Assembly: GCA_903900335.1 (NCBI GenBank)
Contig: CAIUMP010000060.1
Location: forward strand, 62,001 to 126,000
Length of the DNA: 64,000 bases
Origin: an uncultured Ignavibacteriota bacterium
Lineage (GTDB): Bacteria > Bacteroidota > Ignavibacteria > Palsa-1295
Direction: 5' to 3'
Part shown: in pieces, positions 28,164 through 39,240 of the stretch
Position numbering within the stretch: position 1 is the first letter of the stretch
How the letters are laid out: every line of letters begins with the position of its first letter
Position numbers and translations under genes: made by a program
Notes under the pieces: generated by a model
Told to the model about the DNA's origin: nothing
Seen by the model: only the letters and a program-made list of their open reading frames with translations
Databases searched by the model: none

Positions 28164-29135
28164 TTACAAATCGAACTTCACACCAAACCCCAAGAACTGA
28201 CTCAAGTCCCGCTTCAGAGACACATTCCGATCATAGACTAAGTGACCACGATAGCTAAGGTTAACGATCTTGTACTGAAAGCCGACGGAGAATAGCGACG
28301 TAACTCTTGCATCGCTGATGGTGCCGCCGAGATTCCCCTTCGTCATCGCGACCGTCTTTGCTCCAAAGGTAAACTTGAGGTTATCTGCGACAAGATTTGA
28401 ATAATTAATGTCAATGATACCACTATAACCCGACTCAATTGTCACCTCCGATTGATTGAGCGGGTTTGTAGCGGTGACGACGATATTGCGGTGTTGTTGT
28501 AGAACAAAGTTATTCGCGACAGTCTGCTGCAAGGCATATCCAACGCCAGCCGTCAGATCGAACGACATATTCCCATCCTCCGATTGCGTGGACATGCGCT
28601 TCCCAACAAAGAGCGATTGGTAGAGAAAAAGAGGATCGAGGAAATTCGTAACGGCAGTATCAACGTGCCCTTCGGTGAACTGCGTCTCCCCTGTCACCTC
28701 CAGAAACAAGCGAAGACCAAGCGCTGGAAAGATTGTGCGTGATGGCGTCATGCTTACGATCAGATTATCCTGTGTCTTCTGCGGCACCTGCTCGCTGATG
28801 TGCTGACCATACGTCGCATCTATCCTCCCAGCAAACTGATCCGGCTCGCCATCCATAAACACACGCGCCGAGAGCGCCGCCAGCCACTCCGCCGAAATCA
28901 CCTCGCTCCCCTCCTTGCTGTCGCTCGTGATGGAGACATCGAGCGAGGGGGAGAGATTGAGCGTGGTGGTGTGGTGGGGGCGTCCCGTCGAATCCACTTC
29001 GCTGGTTTGTGCCTGGATTGTATCACATATTAGTAATGCGAGAACTACCGTGATCACTTTTGCAGTCGGCATACCATGACGGATTGGTGTCTCAAGAGCC
29101 CCAATGGAAGGTCGTGGAGGTCTGGGAAGTTCCAA
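28164..29135 (-). CDS. Predicted outer-membrane beta-barrel protein of unknown function
   Basis: Signal-like N-terminus; amphipathic beta-strand pattern, C-terminal FLGFGVKFDL. Confidence 0.5.
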   Translation of the reverse strand: MELPRPPRPSIGALETPIRHGMPTAKVITVVLALLICDTIQAQTSEVDSTGRPHHTTTLNLSPSLDVSITSDSKEGSEVISAEWLAALSARVFMDGEPDQFAGRIDATYGQHISEQVPQKTQDNLIVSMTPSRTIFPALGLRLFLEVTGETQFTEGHVDTAVTNFLDPLFLYQSLFVGKRMSTQSEDGNMSFDLTAGVGYALQQTVANNFVLQQHRNIVVTATNPLNQSEVTIESGYSGIIDINYSNLVADNLKFTFGAKTVAMTKGNLGGTISDARVTSLFSVGFQYKIVNLSYRGHLVYDRNVSLKRDLSQFLGFGVKFDL

Positions 29136-29256
29136 ATCCTCGATAAATCTATTCCAACAAGGCTAGCTTTGGTGTGACCGATTCTGTCGCGCATACAGTA
29201 TGATTTATTATATTGAGCGTTACGCTTTGTGACCATTCGCTGTACGTTTAATTACC

Positions 29257-29652
29257 ATGTTGACCAAATCCCTCAAACAAACCCGTACCTTCAACGCGCC
29301 TGCAGCTACGATCTACGAGATGCTGATGGATTCGAAAAAGCACTCGAAAGTAACTGGCGCTACGGCGAATATCTCAACGAAGGTTGGTGGCAAGTTTAGC
29401 GCTTGGGATGGCTATTGCGAGGGCGCGAATCTCGAACTGAAACCAGGCAAGAAGATCGTGCAAACCTGGCGTGGCTCCGACTGGCCGGAGGGACATTACT
29501 CACGCACAACTTACGCTTTCGCCAGTGCTGGCCGCGGCAAGACGAAGATGACTTTCACGCAGTCAGGCATTCCTGAGAGCGAATTCGAAGGCGTGAAGAA
29601 GGGCTGGATCGAATTCTACTGGGAGCCGATGGCGAAGATGGTTGGAGGGTGA
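29257..29652 (+). CDS. SRPBCC/AHSA1-like domain protein
   Basis: SLKQTRTFNAPAATIYEMLMDSKKHSKVTGATANISTKVGGKFSAWDGYCEGANLELKPGKKIVQTWRGSDWPEGHYS. Confidence 0.85.
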   Translation: MLTKSLKQTRTFNAPAATIYEMLMDSKKHSKVTGATANISTKVGGKFSAWDGYCEGANLELKPGKKIVQTWRGSDWPEGHYSRTTYAFASAGRGKTKMTFTQSGIPESEFEGVKKGWIEFYWEPMAKMVGG

Positions 29653-29734
29653 TCGCCCCCCAACATCTTCGCGCAACGCCGAGCGAAATACCCGATGCTG
29701 AGCAGCCTGGCTCTGGGTGCTGAGCATCATGACT

Positions 29735-30250
29735 CTACAAGAACCAATCGACACCCACTCTACCGTTCGCCCAACCAAAAGTGATTAGCGATGGACTAAA
29801 ACCTACAGAGAGGATGTCCACATCGGCGTGAATTCCGAACGTCTCTGCGATGTAATATGCGAGACCACCTCCAAGGAACATCCCGCTACTGGAGGTACCC
29901 CCAACCGAAACAATGGCTAGCCCACCTTGCAAGAATGGGCTGACGGTGGACACGAATTGATAGCGGAAGAACGGTGCAAACTCTAACGTCGTTGAGCTCT
30001 CCCCGCCACCGCTTTGTAGCTGCAAGCCAAAGAGCGTACCCACTTGCATGTGCTGGTTGAGGGCAAAAACACCTTCGAGTCCACTTGCGCCACCGCTACC
30101 ACCAGTCAGAATACCAACTCCGAACTGAGAACTCGGGGGGGCGTTCTTCTGGGCGCTTGCGGAAGCTGCTTGAAACAAAATCGCTAGGGATAGGAAGAGG
30201 AAGAGGAATGTAGCTTTTAACATGATTCTGGATATGTTTAAACAATGCAC
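29735..30250 (-). CDS. Hypothetical secreted/outer-membrane protein
   Basis: Signal peptide-like N-terminus with Gly-rich beta-strand pattern. Confidence 0.45.
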   Translation of the reverse strand: MHCLNISRIMLKATFLFLFLSLAILFQAASASAQKNAPPSSQFGVGILTGGSGGASGLEGVFALNQHMQVGTLFGLQLQSGGGESSTTLEFAPFFRYQFVSTVSPFLQGGLAIVSVGGTSSSGMFLGGGLAYYIAETFGIHADVDILSVGFSPSLITFGWANGRVGVDWFL

Positions 30251-30382
30251 TGACGTTCCTTTGAAGATACAAATTTGCGCAGTGTGAGCAAGGGTTCAGG
30301 GTCACGTCTAAGCACTCACATTGCTTACCGGACGGAAACTTACAACACTGGCTCAATAACGAAGCGCTCCCAAAAAATAAAA

Positions 30383-30408
30383 GACCCCGAGCCGAACAGC
30401 TCGGGGTC
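30383..30408 (-). terminator. Terminator downstream of rplQ
   Basis: 10-bp perfect stem GACCCCGAGC/GCTCGGGGTC followed on minus strand by TTTTATTTTTT. Confidence 0.88.
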
Positions 30409-30434
30409 CATCTAAATGCTAGTTCGGCAGATAC

Positions 30435-31004
30435 TTATTCGGTATCTGTCTTCTTCTTGCGGGGAGCGCGAGGCTTCTTCGGCGCTGGTGCCTCCTCGGC
30501 GGCAGGTTCTTCCGTCTTAGCGAGCTTCGCTTCAGCGGTATTGGCCTTATTACGAGTTGGACGCGGTGCCGCCATGCGGGTAGCAGGGGCTGCGGCAGTC
30601 TCGGCCTGATTCCAATCCACAAGTTCGATCATAGCCATCTCTGCGTTATCCCCATGGCGATAGCCGAGCTTCACAACGCGGGTGTATCCACCCGGGCGAT
30701 TCTCGACCTTCGGCGCGATATCGTTGAAGAGCGCCTTGAGAGCAGCCTCTACTTTGATGAACTTGCCAACCTCGCGACGAGCATGGACTCGCGCCGCCGC
30801 AACGACTGCCGCATCGCCCTTAAGGGCTAACGAGCGTTTGGCGCGCGTGATCATCGGCTCGACGTAATGGCGCATTTCCTTCGCCTTTGCTTCGGTCGTC
30901 TTGATCTTCTTATGAATGAAGAGCGACTCAGCCAAGCCGGCCATGAGCGCGGCACGATGACTCGATGTCCGCTTTAACTTTCTTCCTTTTACTCCGTGTC
31001 TCAT
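30435..31004 (-). CDS. rplQ: 50S ribosomal protein bL17 with C-terminal extension
   Basis: MRHGVKGRKLKRTSSHRAALMAGLAESLFIHKKIKTTEAKAKE; Ala/Lys/Pro tail. Confidence 0.95.
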   Translation of the reverse strand: MRHGVKGRKLKRTSSHRAALMAGLAESLFIHKKIKTTEAKAKEMRHYVEPMITRAKRSLALKGDAAVVAAARVHARREVGKFIKVEAALKALFNDIAPKVENRPGGYTRVVKLGYRHGDNAEMAMIELVDWNQAETAAAPATRMAAPRPTRNKANTAEAKLAKTEEPAAEEAPAPKKPRAPRKKKTDTE

Positions 31005-31055
31005 AGTAGTGTTGTGTTCCGACCCGTATCAGGTAGTCAGATTATTGTTAAGGAG

Positions 31056-32048
31056 TTAGTGAGCTTCGGCAGGCTGGCCTTCGAAGTAACGATCGACATC
31101 CATGCCGAAGGTCAATCCGAGTGAGTCAACGATCTTACCAAGCTCATCGAGGGACTTTCGTCCGAAATTTCTGAAGGTCAGAAGGTCGCGCTCATCGCGG
31201 CGAACCAACTCGCCCATCGTCTTGATATTGGCGGCACGCAAGCAATTCTGCGAACGAACCGAAAGCTGCATACTATCTACGGGTGTAGAGAGGATCTGAC
31301 GAATACGCTCGGTCTCTGTATCTGCGATCGGCTTGACCGGCTCTTCTTCTTCTGGTCCACCAAAGCGAACGAAGAGATTTACGTGATCGCGCAAGATACG
31401 TCCAGCAATTGTCACAGACTCTTCAGGGGTTACTGAACCATCTGTTTCGACCTCAAGGATCAAGCGCTCATAATCTGTCTTCTGTCCAACGCGGGTTGGC
31501 TCTACGACGAAGCGCGCGTTTACGATCGGCGTGAAGATAGAATCAATAGCGATCGTACCGAGGGGTGTATCCAATGACTTGTTCTCATCGGACGGCACAT
31601 ACCCGCGGCCGTGGCCAACGCGAACTTCCATTTGGACGCGTGCGCTGTTGGACATCGTAAAGAGGTGATGCTCGGGATTCAAGATTTCCACTTCCGTAGT
31701 GAAGGCCTGCAAGTCCCCTGCTTTGAAATCCTTCGGTCCCTGCACGTCGATCAGAATGCGTGTAGCATTTGTCTGTTCGGAACGTAGGCGGACTCCCTTC
31801 AAATTCAGAATGATCTCTGCAACGTCTTCGATCACTCCCTTGATCGTCGAAAACTCGTGGAGCACGCCTTCGAAACGAACGTTCGTAAACGCAGTGCCTG
31901 GAATCGACGAAAGCAAAACTCGGCGCATGGAATTGCCAAGCGTTGTACCGTAACCCTCCTCAAGTGGAGAGGCGATGAACCTTCCGAACGTGCTAGTCCG
32001 TGAGGACTCCTCAAGTTCGATCCGGTCTGGCATGTGTAGGTTGATCAT
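31056..32048 (-). CDS. rpoA: DNA-directed RNA polymerase subunit alpha
   Basis: GTTLGNSMRRVLLSSIPG; C-terminal NCLRAANIKTMGELVRRDERDLLTFRNFGRKSLDEL. Confidence 0.97.
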   Translation of the reverse strand: MINLHMPDRIELEESSRTSTFGRFIASPLEEGYGTTLGNSMRRVLLSSIPGTAFTNVRFEGVLHEFSTIKGVIEDVAEIILNLKGVRLRSEQTNATRILIDVQGPKDFKAGDLQAFTTEVEILNPEHHLFTMSNSARVQMEVRVGHGRGYVPSDENKSLDTPLGTIAIDSIFTPIVNARFVVEPTRVGQKTDYERLILEVETDGSVTPEESVTIAGRILRDHVNLFVRFGGPEEEEPVKPIADTETERIRQILSTPVDSMQLSVRSQNCLRAANIKTMGELVRRDERDLLTFRNFGRKSLDELGKIVDSLGLTFGMDVDRYFEGQPAEAH

Positions 32049-32158
32049 ATCTTCTTCAGGCTCCCGTTTAGTGGAATTGGAAAAAACTGTGTCGTAGGTC
32101 CTCTTGACTGGCAGCGCAGCGCAAATGCAAACGCTGCCAGAAGGAAACCCGGCGTCGA

Positions 32159-32791
32159 CTACTTCGAGTAAAGTTCGACGATAAGCTGCTCGTTAGCATT
32201 GAGCGGAATGTCGGAGCGTTCCGGCACTGCGAGGAATACGCCTGACAAATTCGCCTTGTCCAACGAAAGCCAGTTCGGCACTGCGGCCTCACCGCGTGTC
32301 CGCTGCAACGATTCATGTACTGTAGAAAGGCGACGACTCGACTCCTTCACCTGGATGGTATCGCCCGGAGAAACGAGATACGAGGCAATATTGACGACGC
32401 CACCGTTAACGGTGATGTGACGGTGTAAAACGAGTTGGCGCGCGGACTTACGTGACGGCGCAAGATTCAAGCGATAGACGACATTGTCCAAGCGGCGCTC
32501 GAGCAATTTTACGAGGTTCTCACCCGTGACTCCGCGAAGCCGGGCAGCCTTCTCAAATGTGTTGCGGAACTGCGTTTCAAGCATTCCGTAGGTGCGGCGA
32601 ACTTTCTGCTTCTCACGTAGCTGAACGCCGTACTCGGAAACCTTCTGGCGGCGGTTCAGACCATGCTGTCCTGGCGGATATGCACGCTTCTCAACGGGGC
32701 ACTTCTCCGAATAGCACTTTGCGCCCTTCAAAAACAATTTTTGCTTCTCCCTGCGGCACTGCTTGCAGGATGCGTCGGTATAACGAGCCAT
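32159..32791 (-). CDS. rpsD: 30S ribosomal protein uS4
   Basis: [15 protein letters not shown]...[32 protein letters not shown]. Confidence 0.96.
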   Translation of the reverse strand: MARYTDASCKQCRREKQKLFLKGAKCYSEKCPVEKRAYPPGQHGLNRRQKVSEYGVQLREKQKVRRTYGMLETQFRNTFEKAARLRGVTGENLVKLLERRLDNVVYRLNLAPSRKSARQLVLHRHITVNGGVVNIASYLVSPGDTIQVKESSRRLSTVHESLQRTRGEAAVPNWLSLDKANLSGVFLAVPERSDIPLNANEQLIVELYSK

Positions 32792-32975
32792 GTCTTCAAT
32801 TAAAAATTAAGAGTTCCGATACAGAGTTGATGCCCTGCACTTCCCTCGTTCGCCTTCTTCCTCCATCATGGTCTGACTGGAGTTTACAGCATCCAAAAAA
32901 ATCTTCCTAAACGACTAAAGGCCAAGCGATTGAGGAAGTGACCTCAGCACTTAGCACTTTAGTACTTGGCACTAC

Positions 32976-33377
32976 TTAGACGCGACGCTTCTTTGGCGGT
33001 CGGCAACCATTGTGCGGCATCGGCGTGATGTCGCGGATCGTCAGGATCTCTAGGCCTGTGGTCTGAAGGGCACGAACTGCCGCTTCACGTCCCGACCCTG
33101 GTCCTTTGATGAGAACGTCAACCTTCCGGAGCCCCATATCAAAGGCTTCCTTCGCAGCATTCTCTGCGGAGACCTGGGCTGCGAATGGCGTATTTTTACG
33201 CGATCCCTTAAAGCCCATCTTACCGGCAGTTGCCCAAGAGAGCGTATTGCCACGGTTGTCGGTAAGCGTCACCATCACGTTGTTGAATGTCGCTTTCACA
33301 TGCGCCACACCGTGTGCTTCCGCTTGGATTTTCTTCTTCTTCTTCGTTCCGGCCTTCGCCGCTGCTGCTTTTGCCAT
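32976..33377 (-). CDS. rpsK: 30S ribosomal protein uS11
   Basis: [46 protein letters not shown]. Confidence 0.96.
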   Translation of the reverse strand: MAKAAAAKAGTKKKKKIQAEAHGVAHVKATFNNVMVTLTDNRGNTLSWATAGKMGFKGSRKNTPFAAQVSAENAAKEAFDMGLRKVDVLIKGPGSGREAAVRALQTTGLEILTIRDITPMPHNGCRPPKKRRV

Positions 33378-33451
33378 GTATCTTAGTAGTAGGCGAGATT
33401 CCTGCCCTTCACCTAGTTTACGAGGGCGAGTAACCCGCCCACTACAAAATC

Positions 33452-33829
33452 TTACTTCGTTGCTTTCTTCTTTCCAGCGACGGTCTTACGACGGCCCTTG
33501 CGCGTACGTGAGTTCGTCCGGGTACGCTGACCACGAACGGGAAGCCCACGGCGATGACGCAATCCACGATACGAGCCGATGTCCATCAATCGCTTGACGG
33601 AGAGCTGCATTTCGCTGCGCGCCACACCCTCGACCTTATAGTCGTTCGTGATGATCTGACGAATGGTGGTTACCTCGTCTTCGGTCAAGTCAGCGACCTT
33701 TTTCTCATCCGAAATTCCGGCTGCTTCCAGAATCTTATGGGCATTGGTCTTGCCGATGCCATAGATGTAGGTCAGTCCGATAACGGACCGCTTATTTTTT
33801 GGAAGGTCTATTCCCGCGATTCGAGCCAT
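33452..33829 (-). CDS. rpsM: 30S ribosomal protein uS13
   Basis: [26 protein letters not shown]...[27 protein letters not shown]. Confidence 0.96.
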   Translation of the reverse strand: MARIAGIDLPKNKRSVIGLTYIYGIGKTNAHKILEAAGISDEKKVADLTEDEVTTIRQIITNDYKVEGVARSEMQLSVKRLMDIGSYRGLRHRRGLPVRGQRTRTNSRTRKGRRKTVAGKKKATK

Positions 33830-33857
33830 GCTTAAAATCTATAAAACTTACTGAGAA

Positions 33858-33974
33858 TTATCCCTGACGCTGTTTGTGCTTCGGATTCGTCTTGCAGATC
33901 ACGCGCACGACGCCCTTGCGAGTAATGACCTTGCAATTCTCACAGCGCTTTTTTACCGATGCCTGGACTTTCAT
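33858..33974 (-). CDS. rpmJ: 50S ribosomal protein bL36
   Basis: Translated by hand (below ORF-track cutoff): [38 protein letters not shown]. Confidence 0.95.
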   Translation of the reverse strand: MKVQASVKKRCENCKVITRKGVVRVICKTNPKHKQRQG

Positions 33975-33997
33975 CTTCGTGTTTCCTAATTAAGCTA

Positions 33998-34216
33998 CTA
34001 CTTATATCGGTAGGTGATCCGGCCCTTGCTCAGATCGTACGGAGAGAGTTCTACAGTTACACGGTCTCCTTGCAAGATCTTGATGAAATTCATCCTCATC
34101 TTGCCGGAAACGTGAGCGAGGATCAGGTGACCGTTTTCGAGCTTCACACGAAACATTGCATTAGGCAATGCTTCATCGATCACCCCGTCCACTTTGATCG
34201 CCGTTTGTTTCGCCAT
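33998..34216 (-). CDS. infA: Translation initiation factor IF-1
   Basis: [72 protein letters not shown]; the longer track ORF is an artefactual 5' extension. Confidence 0.95.
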   Translation of the reverse strand: MAKQTAIKVDGVIDEALPNAMFRVKLENGHLILAHVSGKMRMNFIKILQGDRVTVELSPYDLSKGRITYRYK

Positions 34217-34302
34217 GTATACCGTTAAAACACTCTCTATATCCGCGTCAGCTTCTCTCTCGTATAGAATGCCACGCGGATGACCAAACATCCACAAACC
34301 TG

Positions 34303-35769
34303 TTGTTTTCAACGGGTTTTGGCAATAATGCGTACAACGAGAGAAGCCTTCGCCCGTTTGCAGTGCGGCGAGTAAACCGCGAAGAGGGTGTGAATGTTCC
34401 TTATTTCTCACGAAATGCGACAATGCGCCGCGTTGCGGCATTTCCTAGAAGAAAACATGGCTTCTTGCTAGTCGAGCTTCGAATTTGCGGTGCGAATTCG
34501 GTGTTGAAAATCACGTTCCTTAGAGATTCTCTAGTTGCGTTCAGTATTTATCATATTTCCAGTTTGCCGACTACCGTTTCCCCCCGCAACAAACACTTTC
34601 CTGCCCTCGATGGCCTCAGGGGCCTCGCGGCGCTCATGGTCGTCCTCCATCATTCAGCCTTTTCCTATTGGATGACGGACACCTTCGACAAGGCATATTT
34701 GCGAGCGACCAGTCTGTTGTGGGTCGGCGTCGATCTCTTCTTTGTCCTATCCGGATTCCTCATAACCAACATCCTGCTAGAGACACGCAACGCTAAAGGC
34801 TACTACCGAGCATTTTATGGTCGACGATTTCTTCGAATATTTCCTCTCTACTACGCCTTCCTCGCTGCGGTGTATTTTCTCTTTCCCCTGCTCGGTGGGG
34901 AGTTAACTCCTAGCATGCGAGATGTCGAGCCGTGGCAGTGGACCTATACGACGAACATCTATGCAGCCATCCTCGGCGCAATGCCCGACCACAACGTAAG
35001 TCAATCATGGACGCTTGCCATCGAGGAGCAGTTCTATTTACTCTGGCCGCTGATCATTTTTTTGTTGCCCAAAGAACGGATCACAAGAACGGTGCTGGCT
35101 TTATTCCTCCTGGTACCAGCGCTTCGTGCTATAAGCTGGGCGCTCGGCGCAACTCCATTCTTCCTGTGTACTATCACCTATTGTCGCCTCGACTGCCTCT
35201 TCCTCGGAGCACTCCTTAGCGCGATGGTTCATAATGGTTTACTTGAACGAGTGAAGCAACCGAGGGTAGCCATAACTCTCCGTTGGCTTGATCGGGGCTT
35301 ATTCATCGGCACAACTGTATTTGTGGCCGTCTACTGTCTGGTGCTACGCAACGATCAATTCCGTTTCGACGTCTTGACGTGGCCGTGGTACGGACAGATC
35401 TTCGGTCTCAGTATAGTCGCAATCCCGTTGGGCTATGCTGTCTTCCGCTGTGTTACTCCGGAGACGAATTGGTTACAACGCACGATGACGCGCCGTTTCC
35501 TCAGCTCTATTGGAAAGTACAGCTACGCATTGTATGTGCTTCACGCGCCGATCTGCTACTGGGCAGGCGTTCATTTGCCGATACCGCAGGCATTTCTATT
35601 GCTTCCCCCAAAGTGGCAGTGCATCAGGGCGATATACATCATTCTGTCTGAGATCATACTTTCTCTCTTTGCAGCAGTCATCTCATGGAACCTGCTTGAG
35701 AAGCATTTCCTCAAGTTGAAGAAGTACTTTCCGTATCAGGCTAGTAAGGCAGATATCGTTTCAGCTTAA
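34303..35769 (+). CDS. Acyltransferase 3 family (OafA-like) membrane protein; true start uncertain, probably downstream of 34303
   Basis: [60 protein letters not shown]. Confidence 0.9.
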   Translation: MFSTGFGNNAYNERSLRPFAVRRVNREEGVNVPYFSRNATMRRVAAFPRRKHGFLLVELRICGANSVLKITFLRDSLVAFSIYHISSLPTTVSPRNKHFPALDGLRGLAALMVVLHHSAFSYWMTDTFDKAYLRATSLLWVGVDLFFVLSGFLITNILLETRNAKGYYRAFYGRRFLRIFPLYYAFLAAVYFLFPLLGGELTPSMRDVEPWQWTYTTNIYAAILGAMPDHNVSQSWTLAIEEQFYLLWPLIIFLLPKERITRTVLALFLLVPALRAISWALGATPFFLCTITYCRLDCLFLGALLSAMVHNGLLERVKQPRVAITLRWLDRGLFIGTTVFVAVYCLVLRNDQFRFDVLTWPWYGQIFGLSIVAIPLGYAVFRCVTPETNWLQRTMTRRFLSSIGKYSYALYVLHAPICYWAGVHLPIPQAFLLLPPKWQCIRAIYIILSEIILSLFAAVISWNLLEKHFLKLKKYFPYQASKADIVSA

Positions 35770-36877
35770 GGAAGTGCTTCTCGAACAAGTGCCAACTTAG
35801 GTAGGCGCAACCGATGACCGCACTGACGTAGAGCACGAGCAGCCCACCCTCCGCCAACATTGTCATCGACGGCGAGAGCTGACTGAGATCGAACGAACGA
35901 AGTATCAAGAAGGCAAGTGGAACGTGTAGCAGATAAAGCGCGTAGCTATACTGCCCCAACCATCGAAAGGAAGGTTGCGAGAAGAAGGTGTACGTCCAGC
36001 CCGATTCAAGTGTTGTGGCCGCTCGTATTATCCAAACAAATACTATTGCGAGGAGCGTCAATGTTATGACCGCCCGAAGATACGCGACTTCCGCAATTGC
36101 CTCCCACGCAGGAAGGAGCCCGCTAAGATCTGCAAGAAACACCGCACCGAGTAGCAGGAGAATTGCCAGCAACTTATTCGGATCAAGTGCTCGCAGTGCA
36201 GTCGGAGAGGGGCTTCGCACCGCAAGCGCAAGATAACCGCCCAGCAGAAGACCATCGCAATGGGTGAGGGTCACAAGCGAAAGCCAAATGGAAGAATATC
36301 CGCACTGATACAGCACAATCCGAAGGAGCAGCACAAGTAAAACGATCCACGGCAGTCCTTTCCTTAACTTCTCCAAATCTCTCACAAGGAAAATCACAAG
36401 CGGCCAAATGAAGTAATACTGCTCTTCGATGGCAAGCGTCCAGAGATGTGAAAGATAATTTGCATACCAGCCATGCGTTGCAAAATAGAAATTGCTGGTG
36501 TACGTCCAGAAAGCGAAATGAGACTCTTCCGGAACCCCCGTGCGAACGCCGGCTAAGGGAAGCAGGATGAGCACGACTATGAGCGTGGCGTAATACAACG
36601 GGAATATTCTAAGCACTCTTCTTCCATAGAATGTGCGAAAGAAATGCTTCTTCCCTTTTGCATCCGCGAGGATACCTGTTATCAAGAATCCGGATAGGAC
36701 AAAGAAAAGATCGACTCCAATCCAAGTGAACTCAAGCCAAACATTCAGCAGCGAGAGGATCCGGCCATGAGCCGGGACAAGTTGTAGGAAGTGATGCCAG
36801 ACGATCATCATCGCGGCCATGCCACGCAATCCATCGAGTGCGGGGTAATGTCGGGCTTCGGTTTGAGTTGGCGGCAT
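35741..36877 (-). CDS. Acyltransferase 3 family (OafA-like) membrane protein
   Basis: [62 protein letters not shown]. Confidence 0.92.
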   Translation of the reverse strand: MPPTQTEARHYPALDGLRGMAAMMIVWHHFLQLVPAHGRILSLLNVWLEFTWIGVDLFFVLSGFLITGILADAKGKKHFFRTFYGRRVLRIFPLYYATLIVVLILLPLAGVRTGVPEESHFAFWTYTSNFYFATHGWYANYLSHLWTLAIEEQYYFIWPLVIFLVRDLEKLRKGLPWIVLLVLLLRIVLYQCGYSSIWLSLVTLTHCDGLLLGGYLALAVRSPSPTALRALDPNKLLAILLLLGAVFLADLSGLLPAWEAIAEVAYLRAVITLTLLAIVFVWIIRAATTLESGWTYTFFSQPSFRWLGQYSYALYLLHVPLAFLILRSFDLSQLSPSMTMLAEGGLLVLYVSAVIGCAYLSWHLFEKHFLKLKRYLPY

Positions 36878-36968
36878 TCAGTCGGGGCAAAATATACTCG
36901 ACTAAATCACAACTCTTTTGAAGAGAAGGTTCACAACACGGTTCGCTAAATCAGAACTCGGTCGCCCG

Positions 36969-37751
36969 CTACTTCGTCAAGATCTCTCCCCCACCTCGCC
37001 GCACCACTACCGTGTGCTCGTAATGCGCGCTGGGCTTGCCATCTTGTGTGAGAACGGTCCATTTGTCTTTCGCTGTCTTGACACGCGATGTTCCGAGATT
37101 GATCATCGGCTCGATCGCCAGGGTCATGCCTTCAAGCAGTTGCAAATTGGGAAAACCTTCTGAAACACCCGGCACATAATTCGGCACTTGCGGGTCTTCA
37201 TGCAGGTGCCTTCCGATCCCATGTCCAACAAGTTCACGAACTACACCGTAGCCGTGTACCTCGCAGTACTGTTGAATCGCTGCGGATATGTCGAAGAGTC
37301 TTCCGCCCACCTTGGCCTGCGCCACGCCAAGCATCAATGCTTCGCGGGTGACATCCATCAGCTTCTGTGTCGCCGGAGCAATCGGCCCGACGGCATAGGT
37401 CCATGCGCCATCACCGAACCAGCCATCCTTCTCGACGCCGACATCGAACGAAATGATGTCGCCTTCCTTCAGCGGCACTTTGACGGGGATTCCGTGAACG
37501 ACCGCATCATTGAGGGAGATGCACGCCGCGTACTGAAAAGTCTGCCGACCAACCTTATATCCCTTGAAAGCTGCTAATCCGCCCTGAGACTTGATGTACT
37601 CCTCTGCGGCCACGCTCAGCTCGAATGGCGTGACCCCCGGTTTGATCAGCGTTTCGATGTAGTTGAGGCACTCCGCAACGATATGCGATGCCACCCGCAT
37701 CTTGGCGATCTCGGATTCCGTCTTGACCAGCTTTGTTGCGGCTCGAAACAT
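36969..37751 (-). CDS. map: Type I methionine aminopeptidase
   Basis: KTESEIAKMRVASHIVAECL, ISLNDAVVHGIP, GDIISFDVGVEKDGWFGDGAWTY, VGHGIGRHLHEDPQVPN. Confidence 0.95.
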   Translation of the reverse strand: MFRAATKLVKTESEIAKMRVASHIVAECLNYIETLIKPGVTPFELSVAAEEYIKSQGGLAAFKGYKVGRQTFQYAACISLNDAVVHGIPVKVPLKEGDIISFDVGVEKDGWFGDGAWTYAVGPIAPATQKLMDVTREALMLGVAQAKVGGRLFDISAAIQQYCEVHGYGVVRELVGHGIGRHLHEDPQVPNYVPGVSEGFPNLQLLEGMTLAIEPMINLGTSRVKTAKDKWTVLTQDGKPSAHYEHTVVVRRGGGEILTK

Positions 37752-37839
37752 GGGAAGCTCGCTTCGGATAAAATGAAAAGGATGAAGTATAAGTGAGTCA
37801 AGCTCTCCCATACTTCATCCTAAATGAACTCTGAACTTC

Positions 37840-39177
37840 TTAGAAACCTCCGCTGCCCGTGCGGCCCCGGATCTTACCACCAGCCTTCATCAGGCCTTCG
37901 TAGTTGCGCATCGTCAGATGTGACTCGACCTGCTGCAACGTATCGAGTGCAACGCCGACCATGATGAGCAAACTTGTACCACCGAAGAACTGAGCAAAGT
38001 CGCTCATGACGCCGAGGTAGCTCACAAACGCAGGAAGGATAGCGACGATCGCGAGGAAGATCGCACCTGGAAGCGTGATATGGGTGAGGATGTTATCGAT
38101 GTAGTCAGCAGTATGCTTGCCCGGACGAACGCCCGGAATAAAGCCGCCCTGCTTCTTCATCGTGTCCGCCACGTCACGTGGATTGAACGCAATGGCCGTG
38201 TAGAAGTACGTGAAGAAGACGATCATCACAGCGAAGACGATCGAATAACCCAACGAACGGTAGCTGAAGAAGCTCGCCAGGAAATCTCCGAAGCCGGTGT
38301 TCGGGAAGAACTGCGCAAGTGTTGTTGGGATGAACAGAATGGACTGTGCAAAGATGATCGGCATAACGCCCGCCGTATTGATACGCATCGGAATGTGCTG
38401 CGTTGTTCCGCCATAGACCTTGCGGCCAATGACGCGCTTCGCATACTGCACGGGGATCTTGCGGATGCCCTGCGTCATCAACACTACGAAGGCAACGACA
38501 CCAAGGAAGAAGGCCCAGAGGACGATCTCGACAATGATGTTGTGCTGCCCGCTGGAGACCATCTGCGCTTCGCTGATGATCGCGTTCGGGAAACGAGCGA
38601 CGATACCGATGAAGATGATGAGCGAGATTCCGTTTCCGATGCCACGCTCCGTGATCTGCTCACCGATCCACATCATCAACATACAACCTGCTGTCAGGCA
38701 GACCACTGTTGAGATGAGGAAAAAGAACGGGCTGATGCCTGCAGCAACTGCGCCGGAAGAATTCTGCAGATAGACCGCCATACCAGAAGCCTGCGCTGCC
38801 GCGACAAGCACCGTACCAGTACGCGTCATCTGTGTGATCTTCTTACGACCGTCTTCGCCTTCTTTTTGCAGTTTCTGGAAATACGGCACGACCGCGCCCA
38901 AAAGCTGGATGATGATCGAGGCCGAAATGTACGGCATGATCCCCAACCCGAAGATAGCAGCGTTCTTGAACGCACCTCCCACGAACATGTCATACAAACC
39001 AAAGATGGAATCGCTTCCACCACCAGCCTTGCTCGTTAATGCTGCGAAGTCGATCCCGGGCAGCGTAATGTGCGCACCGAGACGAACCGCCATCAAACAG
39101 AAGACTGTGAAAAGGATCCTGTCCTTCAGCTCTTCGATCTTGAAGATGTTTCTAAAACTTTCCGTTAAGCGACTCAT
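37840..39177 (-). CDS. secY: Preprotein translocase subunit SecY
   Basis: KIEELKDRILFTVFCLMAVRLGAHITLPGID; GLMKAGGKIRGRTG. Confidence 0.96.
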   Translation of the reverse strand: MSRLTESFRNIFKIEELKDRILFTVFCLMAVRLGAHITLPGIDFAALTSKAGGGSDSIFGLYDMFVGGAFKNAAIFGLGIMPYISASIIIQLLGAVVPYFQKLQKEGEDGRKKITQMTRTGTVLVAAAQASGMAVYLQNSSGAVAAGISPFFFLISTVVCLTAGCMLMMWIGEQITERGIGNGISLIIFIGIVARFPNAIISEAQMVSSGQHNIIVEIVLWAFFLGVVAFVVLMTQGIRKIPVQYAKRVIGRKVYGGTTQHIPMRINTAGVMPIIFAQSILFIPTTLAQFFPNTGFGDFLASFFSYRSLGYSIVFAVMIVFFTYFYTAIAFNPRDVADTMKKQGGFIPGVRPGKHTADYIDNILTHITLPGAIFLAIVAILPAFVSYLGVMSDFAQFFGGTSLLIMVGVALDTLQQVESHLTMRNYEGLMKAGGKIRGRTGSGGF

Positions 39178-39207
39178 GTAATACTCCTGATAGGTCTTAA
39201 CATCATA

Positions 39208-39228
39208 CCCTCCCGATTGACGGGAGGG
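39208..39228. repeat. Small REP-like palindrome in rplO-secY spacer
   Basis: CCCTCCCG-ATTGA-CGGGAGGG. Confidence 0.75.
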
Positions 39229-39240
39229 ACAGGGGAAGAG

